Part shown: in pieces, positions 6,214 through 11,734 of the stretch
Position numbering within the stretch: position 1 is the stretch's first letter
How the letters are laid out: each line of letters begins with the position of its first letter
Source: Chloroflexota bacterium
Lineage (GTDB): Bacteria; Chloroflexota; Dehalococcoidia; Lucifugimonadales; JADFKI01
Length of the DNA stretch: 11,734 bases
Direction of reading: 5' to 3'
Assembly (NCBI GenBank): GCA_022565015.1
Contig: JADFKI010000095.1
Coordinates: 1 to 11,734 of the forward strand
Position numbers and translations under genes: made by a program
Notes under the pieces: model-generated
Told to the model about the DNA's origin: nothing
The model's input: only the letters and a program-made list of their open reading frames with translations
The model's database searches: none

Positions 6214-7131
6214 ATGAGGGTAGGCGTCAATCTGATAAACTTCGGGCCGGCGGCGAGCCCCGAGTCCCTGGAGCGCTGGACAACGCTGGCGGAAGCGCTG
6301 GGCTACCACCTGGTCATGATCTCGGACCACATCGCCGTCACGCCCGACGTCCAGGAGAAGTACCCTGCGCCGCTTTACGACCCGTTCATCACCCTGGCGT
6401 GGCTTGCGGGCCGAACAACGAAGATCGAGCTCGGCACGACGGTCATCATCATACCGTACCGCGACCCAATACACACCGCACGCATGACGGCGAACATCGA
6501 CCAGATCAGCGGCGGACGCTTCATCCTGGGCGTCGGCGTCGGCTGGGCGCAACAGGAGTTCGAGGCCCTTGGCGTGCCCTTTAAAACGCGCGGGGCGATG
6601 ACCAACGATTACCTGCGCGCCATCAAGACCCTGTGGACCAACGAGGTAGCGACCTACGAGGGCCCCTTTTCCACCTTCAAGGACATCCACGCGACCCCGC
6701 TGCCGGTGCGAAAACCGCATCCTCCCATCTGGGTCGGCGGGGCCAGCGACGCCGCGTTGCGTCGGGCCGTACGGCTGGGCAACGGCTGGCACCCCATACG
6801 CATTCGCCTGGACTGGCTCAAGGAAGACGGCCTGCCTCGAATGAAGCGCATCGCCGACGAAGAGGGCTTGCCGGTGCCGTCGCTGTGCCCGCGAATCAAG
6901 CTCCACCTGACGGAGTCGGCGATGCCCGACAACGAGCGGGTCGCGGGAGTAGGCTCGCTGGACCAGGTGCACGCCGACCTGGCGGAGCTCGAGAAGATGG
7001 GCGCGGACTACGTGCTGCTGGACACGTTCATGGACGACCCCGAGGCCACCCGCAGCCACGAGCCCGCCTGGGCCCAGCTCATGACTGTCGCTGAAAAAAT
7101 CCTGGACCTGGAGAAGCAGACGGTGCGGTAG
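6214..7131 (+). CDS. LLM-class (luciferase-like) flavin/F420-dependent oxidoreductase
   Basis: A 305-residue TIM-barrel oxidoreductase of the bacterial-luciferase-like family, close to the TIGR03619 (Rv2161c-like) F420-dependent group. Signature pieces are MRVGVNLINFGP, the ISDHIAV segment (36-42), ELGTTVIIIPYRDPI (72-86), ISGGRFILGVGVGW (98-111), and the PHPPIWVGGASDAALRRAVRLG region (168-189). Members use reduced F420 or FMN to oxidise or reduce diverse organic compounds. The sequence does not say which cofactor is used. Start ATG 6214 has GAGGAG (6202-6207) 6 nt upstream. The 157-base gap to the divergent CopD-like gene should hold promoters for both, but I find no convincing boxes. A membrane protein of different base composition follows after 9 nt. 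SAR202 genomes are known for many paralogues of this family, which fits the suggested host. Confidence 0.93.
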   Translation: MRVGVNLINFGPAASPESLERWTTLAEALGYHLVMISDHIAVTPDVQEKYPAPLYDPFITLAWLAGRTTKIELGTTVIIIPYRDPIHTARMTANIDQISGGRFILGVGVGWAQQEFEALGVPFKTRGAMTNDYLRAIKTLWTNEVATYEGPFSTFKDIHATPLPVRKPHPPIWVGGASDAALRRAVRLGNGWHPIRIRLDWLKEDGLPRMKRIADEEGLPVPSLCPRIKLHLTESAMPDNERVAGVGSLDQVHADLAELEKMGADYVLLDTFMDDPEATRSHEPAWAQLMTVAEKILDLEKQTVR

Positions 7132-7140
7132 GCGGCTGAA

Positions 7141-7941
7141 ATGGGCAAATGGATATGGTTGTACATCAAGGAGGACCTTAAAAAAACCTTCCGTCCAGCA
7201 GACAGGATAGATTTCGTATTTGCCCTTGTTCTGGCTGTAATTGCCGCATTGCTTGCAATAGCATCAACTCTTGGTCTGGTAAATATATCGGCCAAAATTG
7301 CTGAGTTGAATCTAGGGTACCGAACGGGTGTTGGGCTGGGAATTTTGGTGTTCGTGCTTCTGTTCGTCTTGAACCCCGTTCGAATGTGGATAGAAAAGGC
7401 AAAGACTCTCGAGAAACTTACTACGCGATCTTTGGGATTGGAAACATCCGTAGTGTTTGGGCAACAGGACCAGACGGCTGTCGTGAAAGTAAAAAACTTG
7501 GCAAGTGACGGTTCACAGGTAGTAAGCTGTACCGGCTTTTTACATGGGGTTTACCACGTAACTGATGGACAGGTTCAGAAGGAAACAAAAATCTCCGGTG
7601 TTTACCTTCGGTGGTCAGCGCGACATGGCGGCACGGTGGCCAGAGAGCTTACGTTCTCTTCCGAAGCTGAACTTGATGTCGCGGTTCTTGAATCAAGCGC
7701 TCTCGGAAGCCCCTTGATAGTCGCCTTTGACCATAAGTTGCGAGGTCAATATCGGCTTTATGAGCAGAAAGAGTGGATATTCGATATTGAAATTACCGCC
7801 CTAGAAAGGCCGAAAATCCGAGGCAGCTTCAGACTAATAACCGATCCTTTAGGCATGCGCGCAAAGCCAGATGGTTTCGGAGGGTATATTCTCGGCCCAT
7901 TACCAAACTGGACTTTTGAGGAAACTGATATTAGGTTGTGA
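7141..7941 (+). CDS. AT-rich membrane-anchored protein of unknown function
   Basis: I do not recognise this 266-residue protein. It has a short basic N-terminal segment, two transmembrane helices (about residues 24-47 and 62-80), then about 185 soluble residues that look rich in beta strands (for example TAVVKVKNL and ELTFSSEAELDVAVL). The layout, two helices then a globular domain, resembles small membrane-anchored sensor or scaffold proteins, but no catalytic motif is visible. The ATG begins 9 nt after the LLM gene, so it could share that transcript, though no good ribosome binding site precedes it. Base composition differs sharply: a counted 60-base stretch (7201-7260) is 43% G+C against about 67% in the PepC gene, and codons ending in A or T are common. 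This suggests a gene of recent foreign origin or an unusual lineage-specific gene. Confidence 0.75.
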   Translation: MGKWIWLYIKEDLKKTFRPADRIDFVFALVLAVIAALLAIASTLGLVNISAKIAELNLGYRTGVGLGILVFVLLFVLNPVRMWIEKAKTLEKLTTRSLGLETSVVFGQQDQTAVVKVKNLASDGSQVVSCTGFLHGVYHVTDGQVQKETKISGVYLRWSARHGGTVARELTFSSEAELDVAVLESSALGSPLIVAFDHKLRGQYRLYEQKEWIFDIEITALERPKIRGSFRLITDPLGMRAKPDGFGGYILGPLPNWTFEETDIRL

Positions 7942-8029
7942 GTTCGTTGTACTCCAGGTCCTCGGTCCTCACCGAGCCCTACAAGTTATTCCTGGTCTGG
8001 AACGGATTTACCTTCCATATATCAGTTCA

Positions 8030-9415
8030 CTAAATGTAAACACGTTTGGGCTGTCGCGCCAGCGCGCCCATGGGGTCCCAGGGCGGCAGGGCGATTGGCG
8101 GCTGGTCCAGCGCACGTTGCAGGTCCGCGGGCAGGTAGCTCTTGGGCACCGCTATCTCGAACATGTACTCCTCGAACCAGGAGTCGTTCATCTGGACGAA
8201 GCCCTTGTCCGCGACCTCGTCCCCGTAGCTGTTCTCGACCCGCCACCGGCGCGCCTTGCCGTCGACGACGTCCACGCCGGTAAAGAGCATTGCGTGGGTC
8301 ATCTGGGTCTGGTGATAGTCCAGCCGGCCGGCCTTGTCCAGCGAGAACTCCGCGTCATAGACGCCGGGGTAGTCGTAGAGGTTGGCATCCCACACGCCGA
8401 TCTCGTTCTGGTACTGCTTGCCGACGTCGCACCCCATCCAGACGGCCTTGCCGTCCAGCAATAGCCGTTGCGTGGCGTCCTTCATGACGTCGATGTCCAC
8501 GTTCAGGTAGGTCACGGAAGAGCCGCCAACGACGTTGCCCAGGAAGTCGATGGTGAAGGTCCGGCCCATGGGGCTGCTCTCGCGAGGGTCGTTGACGATG
8601 CACACGTACTCGTCGAAGGGCGTCGTGACGTACTTGTCGGCAAACTCCAGCGGCGTGACCTCGCCGTCGCGATGGAACCCGCCGTCCTTGTCGGTCCACT
8701 GCCAATCGAAGCTCGCCGGAGGCGTGCCCAGGTGGATGCAGAGCGCCCGGTAGATCACCCCCAGCGTCTCGCTCTTGGCGTCGCGCATGGCGTCGAGGCC
8801 CGCTTCTTGCGCATACAGGCCACGAATCATCATGGCGCCCTGTCGAATCTGGTAGTACAGAATCGAGTTCATGCGCATGGTCGCGCCCGAGCTCTGCGTC
8901 TCGGGCATGACCGACTTTGGGACGACGCCGTACTTCCTCACCAGGTTGATGAACATGTCCCACTGGCCGGCGTCCGGCACCGGCGTGTCGAGAATCCATG
9001 CCACCGTGCGGTCGTCAACTGGACGGTCCGCCGTGCTGATGACGGACTCCAGGACGAAGTTTGCGCGCTCGATCTTGTCCCAGAACATCAGGTAGTTCTG
9101 GCTGAACTCGAACTGCTTGACGTTCAGCGTCTTCATCGTGTCCACGCGGAAGAGGTTCAGGCCCGCAAACAGCCAGCATCGGCCGGTCTTGCCTTGATGC
9201 GTCGGGCTCCAGTCGTCGAGCACGTTGGAGTAGCTGTGCGTGGCGCTATCGGCAGCCGCCTTGTTCAGGGCTATCTCGTGAACGTCGTGCTTCGCCACCG
9301 CGTTCTGCATCAGGCGAGCGGACTTGTCGGCCTCGAACCGCGCTCGAAGCTCACCGATCATTTCCGCGCCCAGTATTTCGCTTGTTCCGCTATCAGGTCT
9401 GCCTATGGTTGCCAT
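8030..9415 (-). CDS. pepC: Aminopeptidase C / bleomycin hydrolase family (peptidase C1B)
   Basis: A 461-residue cysteine peptidase of the PepC/bleomycin-hydrolase family, close to the usual 440-460. The full papain-type site is visible: oxyanion Q74 and nucleophile C80 in PTHQGKTGRCWLFA, H374 in QMTHAMLFTGV and N395 in WRVENSYGDE; Q and C are six apart as in papain. The family forms hexameric barrels with the active sites inside and trims N-terminal residues from peptides in the cytoplasm; the C-terminal tail, here ending KRVYI, usually reaches into the active site. There is no signal peptide, as expected. Start ATG 9415 has GAGAGG 5 nt upstream. The gene follows the GMC oxidoreductase after 22 nt on the same strand, so it is probably the second gene of that transcript. 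It converges with the AT-rich membrane protein gene; the 88-base gap contains a 6-bp hairpin (7961-7976) with no T run. Confidence 0.94.
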   Translation of the reverse strand: MATIGRPDSGTSEILGAEMIGELRARFEADKSARLMQNAVAKHDVHEIALNKAAADSATHSYSNVLDDWSPTHQGKTGRCWLFAGLNLFRVDTMKTLNVKQFEFSQNYLMFWDKIERANFVLESVISTADRPVDDRTVAWILDTPVPDAGQWDMFINLVRKYGVVPKSVMPETQSSGATMRMNSILYYQIRQGAMMIRGLYAQEAGLDAMRDAKSETLGVIYRALCIHLGTPPASFDWQWTDKDGGFHRDGEVTPLEFADKYVTTPFDEYVCIVNDPRESSPMGRTFTIDFLGNVVGGSSVTYLNVDIDVMKDATQRLLLDGKAVWMGCDVGKQYQNEIGVWDANLYDYPGVYDAEFSLDKAGRLDYHQTQMTHAMLFTGVDVVDGKARRWRVENSYGDEVADKGFVQMNDSWFEEYMFEIAVPKSYLPADLQRALDQPPIALPPWDPMGALARQPKRVYI

Positions 9416-9437
9416 TAGTACCTCTCACGACCGTCCA

Positions 9438-10991
9438 CTATTTGCCGTCGGTAATGAAATCCGCGACGTGCTCGGCGATCATTATTACGGTGGCATTGGT
9501 GTTGGCGCGGACGACGTCGGGCATGACCGATGCGTCCACGACCCTCAGCCCTTCCAGCCCATGCACCTTACAGTACTGGTCGACGACCGCCGACGAATCC
9601 GACGACGGCCCCATCTTGCACGTCCCGGAGGAGTGGTGCTGGGTCCCGACGTACTGGAGTATCCAGCGGTCCAGCGCGTCGTCGTCCCTGAGCTCCTCGT
9701 CGCTGGGGGCTACCCGCTCGATTAGGATGTTCTCGAACTCGGGGCGCTCCGAAATCTCCACACAGAGGCGCACGGCGCTCCGCATGCGCTCGCGGTCCCA
9801 CGGGTCCGTCAGGTAGCTGTAGTCGAGGTCCGGCTGCTCGTTGGGGTCCGGCGATCTGAGCTTCAACCGGCCCGCCGTGACCGCCTTTTGAAGCGCAACG
9901 CTGAAGCCCGTGTAAGTGCCCTCTTCGTCCAGAACGATGCCCGCCGGCCGGTGCTCGCTGGTCATGAGAATGGGGCTCATCTGCATGTCGTTGCGATGCT
10001 TGGAGTCCGGCGTCGTGTACCGCATGCCGACCGAGATGGCCGGCGTGAGAAAGTCCGGCTCATCCATGTTGGTGCGGAATGGGATGAACACCGCCGGATG
10101 GTCTCGCAGATTGCTGCCGACGCCCTCGAGCTCGTGGAATACGTCGATGCCCATCTCCTTGAGGTGGTCCGCCGGACCGATGCCCGAAAGCATGAGGAGC
10201 TGGGGCGAGTTCAGCGCGCCGCCGCAGAGTATGACCTGCTCGGCCTGAACGCTGAAGACCTCTCCCCCGCTCTCGGCCTCGACGCCCACGGCGCGCTTGC
10301 CCTCGAACAGGATGCGATGGGCCAGCACGTTGCCCCTGATGGTCAGGTTCATGCGGTGTCGAGCCAGCGTCAGGTATGTCAGCGACGTGCTCATGCGCAC
10401 GCCGTCGATGTTGTTCATGGGCCTTGGCCCGACGCCCGTGGACTCGGGATGGTTCATGTTGAGGGTCTCGGGAAAGCCCATGGCCTTGCACGCGTCCCAG
10501 AAGGCGCTGGCGTGCGGCAGCATCTGCTCGTACGTGAGACGCCTCACCGGTATGGGCCCGTCGGAGCCGTGAAAATCGTCGCCGCCAAAGGTCAGGTCGG
10601 TCTCGGACTTCCGGAAGTACGGCAGGCACTTGACGAACTCCCACTCGTCGTTGCCCAGCTCGGCCCACTCGTCGTAGTCCTCCGGTATGCCCCTGAAGAA
10701 GACCTGGCCGTTGATGGCGCTGGAGCCGCCGACGACCTTGCCCCTGGGAAGGATGAACGGCTCTCTGTCGGGCGTGGCCTGGGCCATGTAGCCCCAGGTG
10801 TGGGCGTCGGGGCCGTAGGCCGACCGCCAGGGGTTGTTACCGAACTTGACGCTGTCGGGCGTGCTCTCCAGGTCGGCGTAGTCGGGCCCCGCCTCCAGCA
10901 GGAGGACAGAGCGGTCGGGGTCCTCGGTCAGCCTCGTGGCCAGCACCGCACCCGCCGACCCCGCGCCAACAATCACGTAGTCGTACTTCAT
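9438..10991 (-). CDS. GMC-family oxidoreductase (choline dehydrogenase-like)
   Basis: A 517-residue FAD-dependent glucose-methanol-choline oxidoreductase. The N-terminal dinucleotide fold is clear: YDYVIVGAGSAGAVLATRL with GxGxxG, and LLLEAG (30-35). Both family signatures are present: PRGKVVGGSSAINGQVFFRG (82-101) and GGALNSPQLLMLSGIGP (257-273). The C-terminal active site has HHSSGTCKMG with probable catalytic H453 and an NTNATV segment with probable partner N499. The family oxidises alcohols, choline, sugars or polyethylene-glycol-like compounds; the substrate cannot be fixed. No export signal is seen. Start ATG 10991 is chosen because MKYDYVIVGAG begins right at the fold and AAGGAG (11001-11006) is 9 nt upstream; a longer start at 11057 adds 22 polar residues. 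First gene of a likely operon with PepC, with a candidate TATAAT box at 11081-11086. Confidence 0.93.
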   Translation of the reverse strand: MKYDYVIVGAGSAGAVLATRLTEDPDRSVLLLEAGPDYADLESTPDSVKFGNNPWRSAYGPDAHTWGYMAQATPDREPFILPRGKVVGGSSAINGQVFFRGIPEDYDEWAELGNDEWEFVKCLPYFRKSETDLTFGGDDFHGSDGPIPVRRLTYEQMLPHASAFWDACKAMGFPETLNMNHPESTGVGPRPMNNIDGVRMSTSLTYLTLARHRMNLTIRGNVLAHRILFEGKRAVGVEAESGGEVFSVQAEQVILCGGALNSPQLLMLSGIGPADHLKEMGIDVFHELEGVGSNLRDHPAVFIPFRTNMDEPDFLTPAISVGMRYTTPDSKHRNDMQMSPILMTSEHRPAGIVLDEEGTYTGFSVALQKAVTAGRLKLRSPDPNEQPDLDYSYLTDPWDRERMRSAVRLCVEISERPEFENILIERVAPSDEELRDDDALDRWILQYVGTQHHSSGTCKMGPSSDSSAVVDQYCKVHGLEGLRVVDASVMPDVVRANTNATVIMIAEHVADFITDGK

Positions 10992-11000
10992 TTGCTTTTG

Positions 11001-11006
11001 CTCCTT
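11001..11006 (-). promoter_or_regulatory. Ribosome binding site of the GMC gene
   Basis: On the minus strand AAGGAG precedes ATG 10991 by 9 nt. It selects this start over the in-frame ATG at 11057, which lies before the flavin fold and would contain the site within its coding sequence. Confidence 0.7.
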
Positions 11007-11080
11007 GGTGTAAAGCCTGCCCTGCCCCGATTGAGAAGGCTTTTCGTGCCAGGCCACGGGTAAAGGCTGAGTTATCGGGG

Positions 11081-11109
11081 ATTATACAACGAAGGGGGTC
11101 GCGGGTGTA
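11081..11109 (-). promoter_or_regulatory. Candidate promoter of the GMC-pepC operon
   Basis: On the minus strand a perfect TATAAT (11086 down to 11081) lies 17 nt after TACACC (11109 to 11104), which matches three of six consensus -35 bases. The predicted leader is about 80 nt. Confidence 0.45.
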
Positions 11110-11217
11110 GGGAGGGGTGTGCGGACGGCCATTGATGTGAACTGGCCCAATGAAAAATCACAACTACTGTTTATAATGGAATGCAGTACCCCTTTTGGCA
11201 TTACTCTTTCATCTCAT

Positions 11218-11246
11218 TTGACACTGCCCCTTACGCCTCATAATAT
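11218..11246 (+). promoter_or_regulatory. Sigma-70-type promoter of the right-end gene
   Basis: A perfect TTGACA (11218-11223) lies exactly 17 nt before TAATAT (11241-11246). The predicted start near 11253 leaves a leader of about 45 nt. Apart from this and the opposite promoter, the 240-base stretch 11058-11298 holds no gene; an extra TATAAT at 11172-11177 has no matching -35. Confidence 0.6.
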
Positions 11247-11298
11247 TGGGCGAGCGGCTATACGAAAGAAGCAATTTCTAAGGAATAAGGATTCCAAG

Positions 11299-11734
11299 AT
11301 GGCTCAGGCGCAATCAGACCTTCAGATCTGGACCCAGATCGTCACAATGATCGCCAGGTATAACACGGTTTTATATCCAATTGATCTTAGTATGCTTCTG
11401 GATCAATTACCTGAATCAGGTTGGATAGTTTCACGTAAATTCGATACTGTTGGAAGCGGCCAGACACTTGACGAACTTCCGACGAAAGGAAATACAAGGC
11501 TGCGATTTGATCAGGGCAACAAGACCATTGGGGTCGCAGGCAGCGACATAGAAGAGACCTTGCAGACGTACAAAGAGTTGATGGAACTAATAAAAGATTC
11601 CGAGCAGCTTGGTGTTGATGGAAATATCCATTACGTTGAGTTACGGATAATTGGCAAAATAGGGAGCCGAAAATCGCCAGAGAATGTCTTATCTCAGTGG
11701 TGGTCTGCTCATAGCGATGTCTCAGATATCGGCG
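11299..11734 (+). CDS. AT-rich protein of unknown function, 3'-truncated
   Basis: An open frame of 145 codons runs from ATG 11299 to the window edge with no stop. It begins MAQAQSDLQIWTQIVTMIAR; further pieces include LLDQLPESGWIVSRKFD, FDQGNKTIGVAG, TYKELMELIKDSEQLG and HYVELRIIGKIGSRKSPEN. I do not recognise a family; no signal peptide or membrane helix is visible, so it looks cytoplasmic. Start support is strong: AAGGA (11287-11291) is 7 nt upstream and a near-consensus promoter lies before it. The base composition is unlike the core genes: 42% G+C in the counted line 11401-11460, similar to the membrane protein at 7141. This suggests a foreign or accessory origin. It diverges from the GMC operon. 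The remainder lies outside the window. Confidence 0.72.
   Translation, partial: MAQAQSDLQIWTQIVTMIARYNTVLYPIDLSMLLDQLPESGWIVSRKFDTVGSGQTLDELPTKGNTRLRFDQGNKTIGVAGSDIEETLQTYKELMELIKDSEQLGVDGNIHYVELRIIGKIGSRKSPENVLSQWWSAHSDVSDIG

Noticed and set aside
6175..7059. Minus-strand open frame opposite the LLM oxidoreductase
   Set aside because: Antisense shadow; the plus strand shows the family signatures and a ribosome binding site.
7957..7976. Tandem GGTCCTC repeat and a 6-bp hairpin between two convergent genes
   Set aside because: Only two copies and no T run on either strand; too weak to call a terminator or repeat element.
8468..9418. Long plus-strand open frame opposite pepC
   Set aside because: The minus strand holds the complete Q/C/H/N active site; the antisense translation has no family features.
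9888..11063. Long plus-strand open frame opposite the GMC oxidoreductase
   Set aside because: The minus-strand frame carries the full GMC signatures and a good ribosome binding site; the opposite frame is low-complexity and comes from high-GC codon use.
1..11734. CRISPR arrays, tRNA or rRNA genes, insertion sequences, toxin-antitoxin or defence genes
   Set aside because: No regular repeats, cloverleaf sequences, transposase motifs or recognisable defence proteins were found on reading both strands.

Overview
The window is high-GC bacterial DNA (60-base lines counted by eye are about 67% G+C in the core genes), densely packed, with short gaps and mixed strands. The gene mix is an LLM-class flavin/F420 oxidoreductase, an F420/FMN split-barrel protein, a lactonase-like metallo-beta-lactamase protein, a GMC oxidoreductase, a SnoaL-like protein and a CopD-like membrane protein. 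This fits a Chloroflexota lineage such as the marine SAR202 group or related Dehalococcoidia. That placement is inferred from gene content only; no rRNA or other phylogenetic marker is present.

Left part (1-3166, plus strand): a 5'-truncated metallo-beta-lactamase hydrolase is followed by a PPOX/F420 split-barrel protein that has no AUG, GUG or UUG near its natural start but has a well-placed ribosome binding site before an AUA codon. Next come a TPR lipoprotein and an MFS transporter. The transporter has a clear sigma-70-type promoter that leaves only a very short leader.

Middle part (3167-6056): a SnoaL-like protein is preceded by an 11-bp hairpin. A zinc-ribbon/DUF4177 protein and a HAD phosphatase form a likely pair behind a consensus -10 box. 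A small YdjM-like membrane metal-dependent hydrolase appears to start at a CUG upstream of its first GUG. On the minus strand lies a CopD-like four-helix membrane protein whose last helix is in another frame, so it is broken or carries a sequence error.

Right part (6057-11734): an LLM-class oxidoreductase is followed after 9 nt by an AT-rich membrane protein of unknown function. On the minus strand a GMC oxidoreductase and a PepC/bleomycin-hydrolase-type cysteine aminopeptidase form a two-gene operon. The window ends inside a second AT-rich gene of unknown function (from 11299, cut by the window edge), with its own good promoter and ribosome binding site.

I see no mobile element, CRISPR array, tRNA, rRNA or defence system. 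Most of the region looks like ordinary catabolic and transport genes. The points most worth checking are the two non-AUG starts, the frameshifted membrane gene, the zinc-ribbon/DUF4177 fusion, the SnoaL leader hairpin and the two AT-rich genes of unknown function.
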